Of a DNA stretch of 64,000 nucleotides, positions 42,580-50,572 are shown piece by piece. The DNA lies in the NCBI GenBank assembly GCA_030041355.1, contig JASHNZ010000038.1:1-64000 (forward strand), written 5' to 3'. Within the stretch, counting starts at the first letter, position 1. Every line of letters begins with the position of its first letter. The notes under the pieces are model-generated. The model did no database searches and was not told the DNA's origin. It was given only the letters and a program-made list of their open reading frames with translations. The position numbers and the translations under genes were made by a program. Origin of the DNA: Nitrososphaerales archaeon. Its GTDB lineage: Archaea; Thermoproteota; Nitrososphaeria; Nitrososphaerales; CADDZS01.

Positions 42580-43956
42580 TCATCCCAAGCCAGGCCTGTG
42601 AGCCTGTCTTGACCAGACTCTAGCGCTGGTTTCAATAGCATTTTCCAACGGCTCCCTCACGTGCCAATCGATCACGAGCATATTCATCGATCGAAGAGCA
42701 TCTACGGAGGATCGTCTAGACAGGGTTGCAATTGATTCTGCCAATTGAATTTGGGAACTCGCTCTTCCATGTTGTCCGGTTCTATGGATATACTCTTTCT
42801 CTATTTCTACTGGATTTGGAGATATGACCGCAACATCAAAGCCAGCTCTCTCAATGTCCATCGCAGCCCTGAGCGATTCCTCGTCCGCGAGCGAAGAAAT
42901 CAAAATTACTTGAGAAATGTTTCGATAGAAAAAGCGGATATAGTTTGATAGATTTTCGATTGTCCAACTGTATCCTGCTTTCAAATTGATTAACGACAGC
43001 GTAATTCTGTCAAACTGACGCCTTCCATATCCAGGACGCACTGTCGTGAGATTTTCTCCAATGGTCATCAGACCTACTCTATCCCGGTCCTTTAGGAGCC
43101 TATCTGCAATCGAGATCGCGGCTTTTATTGAGAAAGACAGAGTCGAGTTAGGTTTTTCTCCCACGTCAGCAGTTGTCCTTGCATCAACAATTATCATTAC
43201 TTCAGAGCCAAGTTCAGCCCTAAATTCATTTACAAAAAGATAATTCTGGTCGCTAGAGCGAGCAGAAGCTCTCCAATTTACTTTGCGAAGTGGCTCGCCC
43301 GGAATTATAGGCCTGATGCTGTTGTAATTTGCTCCTAATCCAATTTTTCTTGAAGGGGTCTCCCCTGGCCATGCCTTGGTCTTCCTCGGCCTCGCGGAAA
43401 AACTCGTAAGACGCGTGACCATCGTCGGTATAACTATCAGTTCAGACCTTTGGTCGAAAATCATGTGCCGTGAAAAAAATCCTATTGGGTCGCAAAGCTC
43501 CGCGACTATGGGTCCGAGAGTATATGATCCGAATGAGCTTGCATAGAGATTGTAAATTAGATCTTTTGTTTCTCCGGCTTTTAGAGAAAGTGTGAATCCA
43601 TTCTGTGTATTCGTTCCCTCAAGTTTCGTAGGAACTAAGTCTCTTATCTGAAGAAAATCGATTTCCTTGCGGCCTGTGTTATGAACACGCATCCTGACTC
43701 TGCAGGTTTCTTTCTCGTACACCTGATATCTTTCGACTGTTCTCTGAATTGTGAGGGAGTCACTTGGCGTCTCAGAGGTAAGTAAAACGGCACCAAGAAA
43801 TATAATAGGAACGGTTGCCCCAAATAGAAGATCTGCGCTCTTGACCAAGATCGCTAAAAAAAACAAAATCAGAGTAAAGCCGCCAAGAGCAAAAGCCTTT
43901 GGCGAAACAGAAGTACGAGTCCTCACCTTCTGGGAGGAAGAAAAACTACTATCCAT
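42580..43956 (-). CDS. DUF58-domain protein (MoxR-associated)
   Basis: 458 residues. Two N-terminal helices (ALGGFTLILFFLAILVKSADLLFGATVPIIFLGAVLL) are followed by a beta-rich domain (VRMRVHNTGRKEIDFLQIRDLVP) and the DUF58 signature PLRKVNWRASARS at about residue 225. After that comes a von Willebrand A-like region (VMIIVDARTT ... DRVGLMTIG). DUF58 proteins form conserved gene pairs with MoxR ATPases and take part in envelope assembly or stress. It starts 20 nt downstream of the moxR stop. Confidence 0.9.
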   Translation of the reverse strand: MDSSFSSSQKVRTRTSVSPKAFALGGFTLILFFLAILVKSADLLFGATVPIIFLGAVLLTSETPSDSLTIQRTVERYQVYEKETCRVRMRVHNTGRKEIDFLQIRDLVPTKLEGTNTQNGFTLSLKAGETKDLIYNLYASSFGSYTLGPIVAELCDPIGFFSRHMIFDQRSELIVIPTMVTRLTSFSARPRKTKAWPGETPSRKIGLGANYNSIRPIIPGEPLRKVNWRASARSSDQNYLFVNEFRAELGSEVMIIVDARTTADVGEKPNSTLSFSIKAAISIADRLLKDRDRVGLMTIGENLTTVRPGYGRRQFDRITLSLINLKAGYSWTIENLSNYIRFFYRNISQVILISSLADEESLRAAMDIERAGFDVAVISPNPVEIEKEYIHRTGQHGRASSQIQLAESIATLSRRSSVDALRSMNMLVIDWHVREPLENAIETSARVWSRQAHRPGLG

Positions 43957-43976
43957 GGAAGAAGTATCATTATTCG

Positions 43977-45053
43977 CTATTGTTTCGTCGTATTCGCTTC
44001 AGTCTTCCGCTCAGGAACTTTGGGAACGGGCGTGTTAGCCAGAATGTCTTCGACGACCGTGTTGGTTTTCAGTCCCCGCACCCAGCTATCAGCCGTAAGA
44101 ATAAGCCTGTGTGAGAGCGCCTCCACTGCAACTGACTTAATATCATCAGGTACCACGTAATCTCTTCCATAAATCCAAGCATGTGCGCGCGACAATTTCA
44201 GGATTGCAAGAGAGCCTCGAGGGCTGGCTCCAACTTCCACAGCTTTATGTTCCCTAGTTTTCGTTACAATCTGCACAATGTATTGCTCGATCTCAGAATC
44301 GACATAGACACGCTCGGTCGCTTTTTGCATCTCCAAGATTTCACTTTTTGACACCACCTGATTGATTTGGACTTCATCTTTCCCCCTGTTTGCTCGTCTT
44401 TCTAGGATTTCCTTCTCCTCGAAAGGCTTTGGATATCCCATTGAAATTTTCATAATGAACCTATCAAGCTGAGCCTCAGGGAGGGGATATGTTCCCTCGT
44501 ACTCGATTGGATTTTGAGTCGCGAGAACAATAAAGGGCTCATCGAGAACTAGGCTTTCATTTTCAATAGTAACTTGTCTTTCCTGCATTGCCTCAAGGAG
44601 CGCAGACTGGGTTCTCGGCGGAGCTCTGTTTATTTCATCAGCAAGCAAAATATTTGTGAAAATAGGACCCTTTCGGAGCTCGAAACTCCCCGTGCCTCTG
44701 TTAATTACGTAGCTTCCGGTGATATCGGCGGGAAGAAGATCTGAAGTAAACTGTATTCTCTTGAATTGGCAACCCACGCTTGAGGCAAAAGATCGTGCAG
44801 CCAACGTCTTTGCAAGGCCCGGTAGATCCTCGAAAAGCACGTGCCCATTTGAAAGAAATGCCAGAAGAATATTTTCAAGAACCTTCTCCTTGCCAATTAT
44901 TGCCCTTGAAACTTCAGAAATTATTTTTGAAGGCTGTTCGCCAATAGTCGACAGACCGACAGCTTCTTCAACCAGAAGCCTTGGCTTTCCATCTCCTTGG
45001 TCAGCACCCTCTCTCTTTTGCATCGCGGACGCGCTCTGAGAAACGACTTTCAT
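43977..45053 (-). CDS. MoxR-family AAA+ ATPase
   Basis: 358 residues. The modified Walker A is FEDLPGLAKTLAARSFA (residues about 75-91). Walker B and neighbours are ILLADEINRAPPRTQSALLEAMQERQVT, sensor 1 is LATQNPIEYEGTYPLPEAQLDRFIMKI, and the lid contains GASPRGSLAILKLSRAHAWIYGRDYVVPDDI. MoxR ATPases act as chaperones maturing partner proteins, usually VWA or DUF58 types, and the DUF58 gene follows by 20 nt. The start abuts the stop of the preceding gene. Confidence 0.95.
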   Translation of the reverse strand: MKVVSQSASAMQKREGADQGDGKPRLLVEEAVGLSTIGEQPSKIISEVSRAIIGKEKVLENILLAFLSNGHVLFEDLPGLAKTLAARSFASSVGCQFKRIQFTSDLLPADITGSYVINRGTGSFELRKGPIFTNILLADEINRAPPRTQSALLEAMQERQVTIENESLVLDEPFIVLATQNPIEYEGTYPLPEAQLDRFIMKISMGYPKPFEEKEILERRANRGKDEVQINQVVSKSEILEMQKATERVYVDSEIEQYIVQIVTKTREHKAVEVGASPRGSLAILKLSRAHAWIYGRDYVVPDDIKSVAVEALSHRLILTADSWVRGLKTNTVVEDILANTPVPKVPERKTEANTTKQ

Positions 45054-45692
45054 CTATTTCTTGGTTTTCTCTATTGGCTGATTTGAGACGAGGAATGGCT
45101 TGGTTTCATAATCCGAGAGTCTAGTTACTAACCGTTTCATGCTCTGTGAATAGGAACTCGAACTAAGGTGCGCGTTTTCGTGCTCCGCTTTTCCACCTGG
45201 AAGATACGCATACACTACGCTTTGAAAATCTCCTCTGAACTGCTCGTCTTTGCTCAGGAGGGCTAGAATTTCGGGTTTCAAAGTTTTTCTTCCGCTTGAG
45301 TCTCGTTCTCCAAATTTCTCAAACACAGTATCTGAGATAATCCTTGCAACTTCATGCCTTGAAAATTCAGAGCCTCGTACTGCGGATCTTAGAAATGTAG
45401 CTATAGGCGAGATCAGCCTTTGATTTGACACCAAAAGTTCTCCAAACTCGTGGTCATTGTTTCTATTTTTCGTCAGGTTATCTCCAAAAATGCTTTCTCT
45501 GCCAAAAAGGTAAATCGCACATAATATGCCTTCCAATATTACGAGCAGGTAAAGTATTACTACGAAGAGGATGCTGTGGTCGTTGATTAATCCCAGAACC
45601 ACTATCAACACCCCGAGAGCGATCAGTAATTGAAGTGAAGCCGGTCTGACTTCTCCAGTTTTGCTCTGATCCTCATATCCTGTTGGAGCCAA
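45054..45692 (-). CDS. Hypothetical two-helix membrane protein of the MoxR cluster
   Basis: 212 residues. Two helices at about 20-65 (LQLLIALGVLIVVLGLI, ILFVVILYLLVILEGILCAIYLF) are followed by a soluble domain (VSNQRLISPIATFLRSAVRGSEFSRHEVARIISDTVFEKFGERDSSGRKTLKPEILALLSKDEQFRGDFQSVVYAYLPGG) with repeated charged helices. Many MoxR/DUF58/DUF4129 clusters have a comparable uncharacterised protein in this position. Its stop is directly followed by the moxR ATG, and it starts 19 nt after the DUF4129 gene. Confidence 0.78.
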   Translation of the reverse strand: MAPTGYEDQSKTGEVRPASLQLLIALGVLIVVLGLINDHSILFVVILYLLVILEGILCAIYLFGRESIFGDNLTKNRNNDHEFGELLVSNQRLISPIATFLRSAVRGSEFSRHEVARIISDTVFEKFGERDSSGRKTLKPEILALLSKDEQFRGDFQSVVYAYLPGGKAEHENAHLSSSSYSQSMKRLVTRLSDYETKPFLVSNQPIEKTKK

Positions 45693-45711
45693 ATTGATCT
45701 CATCTGGTCTG

Positions 45712-46419
45712 TCATTGGTTATGAGATTTTAAAGGTGACTTTGCAACTTCCTTGCTTAGCTCTCTCAGGCAGTCAGCAGCGTCTAATGCCTGCTCTCTTG
45801 TAATTTCTCTCAGACTGTATCTTGCGAGCTCGAATAGCTTGGTTGCCTCCAATAAACGTTGGGAGTCGAACTCAAGCGCCACTGAGACTAAATCTTTGAA
45901 TTCTCGCGCAGTCAAATTTGTTCCACTGATTGCAGATTTATCCTCCAGCAGCTCGAGTATCAATCGATAACACTCGAGAACTATCTCTCTGAACTTAGTG
46001 GAATCACGCCCTAAATTAACAGACGCAAATTCAAGTATAGCTGCTACCGCCTTTCGCCGCTCTTCTAGCGGATCAGCAAACTCTCCTCCTTGGTCAGCCT
46101 TGCGAGATCTTAATCCCACAATTGTGATGTGCCTAGCGAAGAAGATCCCTAGTAAAACGATAGCAACAACAGCGAGAATTTCTTCGATCAAGCGGATGTA
46201 TGGGAAGTTGATGGTTGGAAAATTCAGACCTCCACTGCCACCGGTTGGAGGAGAAGTTATGCTTTCATTTGTAAAACTTGCACTTAGGGTAGTTGTTAAA
46301 GGTGGTAGCACAAGCGGAGTTGTAGTAATATTCTCAGCGGAGAACAAGGCAACGATCGCCACAAATGGGAAGACAAAAAAAGCGATAGCCGCGAAAAGTA
46401 CCTGCCTTGAGCTTGCCAC
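45712..46419 (-). CDS. DUF4129-domain membrane protein
   Basis: 235 residues. It has an N-terminal helix (FAAIAFFVFPFVAIVALFSA), an external Ser/Thr/Pro-rich stretch, and a second helix (LAVVAIVLLGIFFARHITIVGL). A soluble C-terminal DUF4129-like region follows: KAVAAILEFASVNLGRDSTKFREIVLECYRLILELLEDKSAISGTNLTAREFKDLV and onward to REITREQALDAADCLRELSKEV. DUF4129 is commonly found with MoxR and DUF58 or at the C-terminus of transglutaminase-like proteins. It is the first gene of this minus-strand cluster. Confidence 0.83.
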   Translation of the reverse strand: MASSRQVLFAAIAFFVFPFVAIVALFSAENITTTPLVLPPLTTTLSASFTNESITSPPTGGSGGLNFPTINFPYIRLIEEILAVVAIVLLGIFFARHITIVGLRSRKADQGGEFADPLEERRKAVAAILEFASVNLGRDSTKFREIVLECYRLILELLEDKSAISGTNLTAREFKDLVSVALEFDSQRLLEATKLFELARYSLREITREQALDAADCLRELSKEVAKSPLKSHNQ

Positions 46420-46587
46420 TGTGTGAACCCCGACTTATTGGGCTCCTATGCTGATTATAATGTTGCTCTCGTAAGAGTCCGTTCATATTGGATACCTCAA
46501 AGTTAAACCGAGTAGCCGAAAGAAAACCATTTCTCTTTTCAGCCAATTCGCTAAACAGGTCAGAGCAAATCTGGAGAACTAGTAGTA

Positions 46588-47121
46588 ATGCGCATACGTG
46601 ATGCTACGGTGTCCGACGCCCAAAAAATCTCTCAAGTTCACATCGATACTTGGAAGACCGCTTATCGAGGGATCGTTCCACAAGACTACCTTGACAATCT
46701 CTCATACAAAGAGAGGGAGGAGCGATGGACCAATATTTTGACTAATCTTGAAGCTGTCAAATCCAACAAGAGCTTCACTTTAGTTGCCGAAGTAGAGGAT
46801 GAAAGGTTAGTCGGTTTTGCTAGCGCAGGAAAAGAACGCTCCCAAGATCCGGTTTATTCGGGCGAACTCTACGGAATCTATATCTTACAAGACTGGCAGA
46901 AGAAAAGGATTGGCACTGTGCTTGTAAAAGAAACAGTTCGACGTTTGATTAATGAGGGATTTTGTTCAATGCTAGTTTGGGTTCTCGCCGACAACCCGTC
47001 AAGGCTTTTCTATGAATCCCTAGGAGGAAAGCCGATTCGCACTCAACTAATAAAAATCGGTGGAGCAGATTTGAAAGAAGTGGCTTATGGATGGCAGCGC
47101 GTTTCTGCAATTCTGGAATAG
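46588..47121 (+). CDS. GNAT-family N-acetyltransferase
   Basis: 177 residues. MRIRDATVSDAQKISQVHIDTWKTAYRGIVPQDYLDNLSY is typical of the large PA14-like GNAT group. The acetyl-CoA motif A is YGIYILQDWQKKRIGTVLVKETVRRLI, with Q-x-x-x-G-T in place of the common QGxGxG. The following NPSRLFYESLGGKPI and the end strand are normal. It transfers an acetyl group from acetyl-CoA to an unknown amine. It is followed 9 nt later by a small zinc-ribbon gene. Confidence 0.9.
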   Translation: MRIRDATVSDAQKISQVHIDTWKTAYRGIVPQDYLDNLSYKEREERWTNILTNLEAVKSNKSFTLVAEVEDERLVGFASAGKERSQDPVYSGELYGIYILQDWQKKRIGTVLVKETVRRLINEGFCSMLVWVLADNPSRLFYESLGGKPIRTQLIKIGGADLKEVAYGWQRVSAILE

Positions 47122-47130
47122 GTATGTGCT

Positions 47131-47262
47131 ATGGTTGAGAGATTGCTTTGCCCGATCTGCATGAAAACAGTCGATATCGAATTGATCCGCAAGCCAGATG
47201 TCGATGTGAAAATTTGCAAAAGTTGCGGAACTGCAATTTCAATTTTGTATAAGGGAATTTGA
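47131..47262 (+). CDS. Small zinc-ribbon protein
   Basis: 43 residues: MVERLLCPICMKTVDIELIR, then KPDVDVKICKSCGTAISILYKGI. Two CxxC knuckles (Cys7, Cys10, Cys29, Cys32), the second followed by Gly, form a complete zinc ribbon. The ATG comes 9 nt after the GNAT stop, so co-transcription is likely. Small zinc ribbons of this type are frequent in archaea; function is unknown. Confidence 0.7.
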   Translation: MVERLLCPICMKTVDIELIRKPDVDVKICKSCGTAISILYKGI

Positions 47263-47362
47263 AAGTGAATTCACGCGTGTATGTCTGCCTTTTCTCTTGC
47301 TATTCGGAGGTTCAGAAGAGAATAGAAATGTTTAGTTCTGTTGAAAGGACTGAAAGTCCAAA

Positions 47363-48058
47363 ATGAAGCGAGGCAGTGGAAGGTCTTCTTTGCGGGGAGG
47401 GAGCGAACGCGCTTCCTTGATTGCTCGTCTTATACCTTGGTTTGATAGTTACGTTGAGCTTTACACTGTAGACCCGGTTAGAATCGAGAGAGCTCTCAAG
47501 AATTACTCAGGAACGGATCTCGACCAAATCTGGAAGAGTGTTAGAGGTGATGTAGAGCAGCTAGTGGACCTGCCTGGAAAATCCCACGAAATAGAAAAGT
47601 ACGCAAAGCGCTCTTCAAGGGCTAGAGTTCTTTCGATGATTATTGGTGTTTTCACTTTCGCGGCTTTAATCATCTATCTTCTTTTCCAAACCCAAATAAA
47701 ATCTCTCGGCGGCCAGGATATTATCATAATAATTCCAGCAGTGATGATCGCCTTACTCTATGGATTTTTTATGCTGACGATTCTATCAACACGAGCTTTG
47801 AACAAAGCGATGAGGAGCTTTTATGATCAACACAGCGGGGAGCTTTCAAAACAAAAATTGCACATGCGCGACGCTACACAGCAGCTAATAGACCGCCTAT
47901 CACGAGAAATCTATTCCCATGGATTTGAGCCGACTAGGTTCAAATTTCAGCTATTTCATTCCAATTACAAGAACATTGAGGTCGTCGGGAGAAGCGGTGG
48001 GAAATTCGTCTCCACTATTAAACCTAGAGCACAGGCTCAAAGAAAAATTGAGAAATGA
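47363..48058 (+). CDS. Hypothetical protein with two central transmembrane helices
   Basis: 231 residues. A basic N-terminus and a soluble helical region (WFDSYVELYTVDPVRIERALKNYSGTDLDQIWKSVRGDVEQLV) come first. Then there are two helices (VLSMIIGVFTFAALIIYLLF and DIIIIIPAVMIALLYGFFMLTI). A cytoplasmic helical domain of about 75 residues follows (ATQQLIDRLSREIYSHGFEPTRFKFQLFHSNYKNIEVV). No family is recognised. It converges with dph5, 39 nt apart. Confidence 0.8.
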   Translation: MKRGSGRSSLRGGSERASLIARLIPWFDSYVELYTVDPVRIERALKNYSGTDLDQIWKSVRGDVEQLVDLPGKSHEIEKYAKRSSRARVLSMIIGVFTFAALIIYLLFQTQIKSLGGQDIIIIIPAVMIALLYGFFMLTILSTRALNKAMRSFYDQHSGELSKQKLHMRDATQQLIDRLSREIYSHGFEPTRFKFQLFHSNYKNIEVVGRSGGKFVSTIKPRAQAQRKIEK

Positions 48059-48097
48059 GGCTAGCCATCTTATCATAGCATGAGTCTCTTTGCCTAG

Positions 48098-49144
48098 TCA
48101 CCAGTCAAAACTTAGCTCTCCTGAGAATCGAAGTGAATCAAGCAAACCTTCCGCGTAGCCTATGCTAAGAATCGCGAGCTCTTCTTTCGCTTCGCTCAAA
48201 AATCTAAGCGCGTCTTGAGTATAGAGCTCAACATTTTCAAAGACCGTTTCGAAGTGGCTCCCTTTCTTTGTGGATTCTGATCTGGCGCGAGCGAGAGCTT
48301 CCAAGGTTTTCAGAGAATATTTGGCCACCATTCCTGAGGCGATTCGCTGGACATTTTTTGAATTGTCTCGGAAGAAGTCTTCAGGCTTTCTTGTAATAGC
48401 CGAGAGGGCTTCTATTTCCGTAAAATGCAGTTTGCCTGGAATGACCAGAGTTGTGGGTAGGTTGCCATAGTCTTGATTTTCTGCATCCGATACAGCGCAG
48501 GCAGTAATGTTCAGAGGACTATCCCCTGAGCCTATTGCGGAGATCGCGAGAAGAATAGTCCCATTTGCAATCGCTCCATATTTTAGATCTTTTTCCGCTT
48601 CAAGAATGCTTGCAATAGCGTCCTTCGGTGCAAGAAAAAATTTTGTTGCTTCGTCCCACTCGAGTAAAAGCGTCGTGTGTAGGCCTCGCAGAAGATTTTG
48701 ATAAATTGTGTTGTACGCGGTGTATTGCATTGGAGTTCTTGTGACGGTTACCGTTTTCCCAAATGAATAGGAGGAGAGTCCAAGCTCTCCGCTCAAGGCA
48801 GATAGAATCGAGGAGCCATGAAGTATTTTGGTATCTATTCCCAGCTTGATCGCCCTCACTCTCAAATCTTGGTGCGTCGTTGCATTCATGGGATCTCCAG
48901 AAGAAAGAAGAGCCACACTTTCATTCCTTGCATAATCAAGGATCTCCCTCCCATCTTCTAGGAATCCTCTAGAGACCCTCTCAATATTCATCCCTCCAAT
49001 CAAGTGGGCAAGATTTGAAGTTAGATCTGGGTTGATTACAGGCGAAGTGTAACTTTCGTAAAAGATCCTATCGCACTTTTTTAGAAGATCGACTGCATGG
49101 ATAGTAGGTGATTGCTCAAGTCCTAATCCAACGAAAGCTAGCAT
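48098..49144 (-). CDS. dph5: Diphthine synthase fused to a C-terminal DUF357 domain
   Basis: 348 residues, against about 260 for ordinary archaeal Dph5. Residues 1-260 are the tetrapyrrole-methylase fold enzyme that methylates the elongation factor 2 His precursor during diphthamide synthesis: MLAFVGLGLEQSPTIHAVDLLKKCDRIFYESYTS, LLSSGDPMNATTHQDLRVRA, GLSSYSFGKTVTV. From about residue 265 a helical domain begins, and residues 305-345 (VELYTQDALRFLSEAKEELAILSIGYAEGLLDSLRFSG) match DUF357, whose hallmark is the YAEGLLD helix. DUF357 is otherwise a short stand-alone archaeal protein. The fusion suggests a link between the two. Confidence 0.9.
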   Translation of the reverse strand: MLAFVGLGLEQSPTIHAVDLLKKCDRIFYESYTSPVINPDLTSNLAHLIGGMNIERVSRGFLEDGREILDYARNESVALLSSGDPMNATTHQDLRVRAIKLGIDTKILHGSSILSALSGELGLSSYSFGKTVTVTRTPMQYTAYNTIYQNLLRGLHTTLLLEWDEATKFFLAPKDAIASILEAEKDLKYGAIANGTILLAISAIGSGDSPLNITACAVSDAENQDYGNLPTTLVIPGKLHFTEIEALSAITRKPEDFFRDNSKNVQRIASGMVAKYSLKTLEALARARSESTKKGSHFETVFENVELYTQDALRFLSEAKEELAILSIGYAEGLLDSLRFSGELSFDW

Positions 49145-49293
49145 TTCTTCAGAAACCCATTACTTTGTCGATTTGAATTTGCTATTAAGTTTGGGATAAA
49201 GGAATTAAAATATGTCCAGTTTTTGAATTTCAGCGAGAAGATACTGCGTGAAGAGCGCACAACTAATTTTTCTGCCCGCAAAAAGTACGATAC

Positions 49294-49300
49294 TTATTTA
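49294..49300 (+). promoter_or_regulatory. TATA box of the tRNA-Tyr gene
   Basis: TTATTTA lies 28-34 nt upstream of the first nucleotide of the tRNA, the usual distance for an archaeal TATA box in front of a tRNA gene transcribed with little or no 5' leader. Confidence 0.5.
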
Positions 49301-49358
49301 TGGCCGCCGAGCTCTACATATCCAGGCCCCGCGGTAGCTCAGCCTGGTAGAGCTTCCG

Positions 49359-49423
49359 ACCTATTGGCCCAATTGGTGTGCCGAGTTTGCACTTGGTGCT
49401 CAAATTACAACCAGAGGGAAGAT
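49359..49423 (+). other. Noncanonical tRNA-Tyr intron (position 30/31), 65 nt
   Basis: The exon CTTC (49353-49356) can pair with the intron GAAG (49418-49421) as the 4-bp central helix. The 3-nt bulges are CG|A and AT|G, each cut after its second base. The inner stem is CCT/AGG (49360-49362 with 49415-49417) then TGG/CCA (49365-49367 with 49411-49413). The outer helix is weak (about 2 bp), as in relaxed bulge-helix-bulge forms. Confidence 0.8.
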
Positions 49424-49430
49424 GCTGTAG

Positions 49431-49494
49431 TGATCTTGGCTCCGCAATGCGGCGCTGATCCCGCTCAGCTTATCAGGCTCCAAAATTCACAGTG
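49431..49494 (+). other. Canonical tRNA-Tyr intron (position 37/38), 64 nt
   Basis: The exon CTGT (nucleotides 32-35, 49425-49428) pairs with the intron ACAG (49489-49492). The bulges are AG|T and TG|A, cut after the second base. The outer helix is the anticodon stem itself. The inner stem has GA/TC then TTGG/CCAA. This is the textbook archaeal intron position and depends on the first intron having been recognised separately, since it lies only 7 nt downstream. Confidence 0.85.
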
Positions 49495-49532
49495 ACCGGA
49501 GTGTCGCAGGTTCAATTCCTGCCCGCGGGACT

Positions 49533-50402
49533 TTATTTTTCACTAATTGTTAGTTCCGGGTTCAGTCGTAGGTTTTGATATTGCTCTTTGTAGAACTCTA
49601 TTCTCCGATCTGCAAGGGCATCATTCATTGAGGTAACTTTCTTCTTTCTCGCAAGTTCGAGATCTAGTCTAGCTAACTTGGCTACACTTTCGTTTGATTT
49701 GGCGGTAGCAAGTTTCTCCATCGTCGGGGAGACAATCTGACTCTTTCCTGTATAGCGGAACTTGTCCTCTGGACTACGATTTTCGACTCCGATCCTGTTT
49801 GCAGTAATGACAAACACCCTATTTTCAAAGGCTCGGACTAACATTCCTAGCTGAGCTTTGCCCGGAAGAACGAGGTTGGCTGGGTGGCATATGACATCCG
49901 CCCCAAGGATCGCCACCTCTCTCGAGGCTTCCGGAAAAAACCAATCAAAGCATATGATCGGGCCCACCTTGCAACCGACTTTTTCAAGCTCAAAGATTTT
50001 GAATCCCGTGTCCCCGGGTTCAAACCAAAGCTTCTCCCGATAGAAAAGATGGGTTTTTCGATAAACTCCGAGCGACTTTCCATTGTCAATGATGATTGCC
50101 GAATTGAAAACTTCGCCGTCTGAGGCCTCTGCCAGCCCTGCGACTAGGGCACATTCGTTCTTTTCGCTGAAAGATTGAAGCGCTTCTACTGAAGGACCAG
50201 TTTGAAGTGATTCTGATAGGGCTCTTGCTTCCTCTTTTGAAGTGAAGGCGTATCCAGTGTTGCAAAGCTCAGGAAAAACGTAAAGGTCCGCCTTTACTTT
50301 TGAGGCTAATTTTATTGCATGTTCAATATTTTCAAGATTCTTGCCGAACTTAGGTCTCGTCTGCACAAAAGCGCCGAGAATCGTTTTATTCGAGTTTGGC
50401 AT
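49533..50402 (-). CDS. Carbon-nitrogen hydrolase (nitrilase superfamily)
   Basis: 289 residues. The catalytic triad is visible: Glu in FPELCNTGYAF (about residue 43), Lys in YRKTHLFYREK (about 116) and Cys in VGPIICFDWFFPEASREVAILGAD (about 150). It hydrolyses C-N bonds of amides or carbamoyl compounds in the cytoplasm, usually as homo-oligomers. The GDTGFKIFELEKVG element and the long C-terminus (EKFRYTGKSQIVSPTMEKLA) are normal for the amidase/N-carbamoyl group. Substrate is not assignable. Its stop is 2 nt from the 3' end of the tRNA-Tyr on the other strand. Confidence 0.94.
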   Translation of the reverse strand: MPNSNKTILGAFVQTRPKFGKNLENIEHAIKLASKVKADLYVFPELCNTGYAFTSKEEARALSESLQTGPSVEALQSFSEKNECALVAGLAEASDGEVFNSAIIIDNGKSLGVYRKTHLFYREKLWFEPGDTGFKIFELEKVGCKVGPIICFDWFFPEASREVAILGADVICHPANLVLPGKAQLGMLVRAFENRVFVITANRIGVENRSPEDKFRYTGKSQIVSPTMEKLATAKSNESVAKLARLDLELARKKKVTSMNDALADRRIEFYKEQYQNLRLNPELTISEK

Positions 50403-50572
50403 GATCAGTCCGCCTAAACTGATCTTTCGTGTAATCTAAAGAATCTTGCCGTCAAATTTGCATTCGTTACTGTAACCTTCGAACGCATCTCCTCTAGAGT
50501 GCTTTTTCTGTAAGTGGGGCTTTGAAATCTTACTGCAAAGAAGAGCACTAATTCAGAAACATTGAGCTAAAA

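Larger units (their letters stand above)
49328..49530 (+). tRNA. tRNA-Tyr (anticodon GTA) with two introns
   Basis: Exons are 49328-49358, 49424-49430 and 49495-49530, giving a 74-nt tRNA. The acceptor CCCGCGG pairs with CCGCGGG, followed by discriminator A; C1:G72 is the archaeal tRNA-Tyr identity pair. The D-stem GCTC/GAGC, the T-arm GCAGG-TTCAATT-CCTGC and the variable loop GTGTC match archaeal tRNA-Tyr. The anticodon stem is perfect only after splicing (TCCG+G with CCGGA), and the loop becomes CTGTAGA with anticodon GTA at 49427-49429. CCA is not encoded. Both splice points show bulge-helix-bulge geometry. The intron after nucleotide 37 is canonical; the one after nucleotide 30 is not. 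Confidence 0.9.

Noticed and set aside
49223-49495. 90-codon plus-strand open frame
   Set aside because: It runs across the tRNA-Tyr exons and introns; the RNA structure explains the sequence and the protein has no family-like features.
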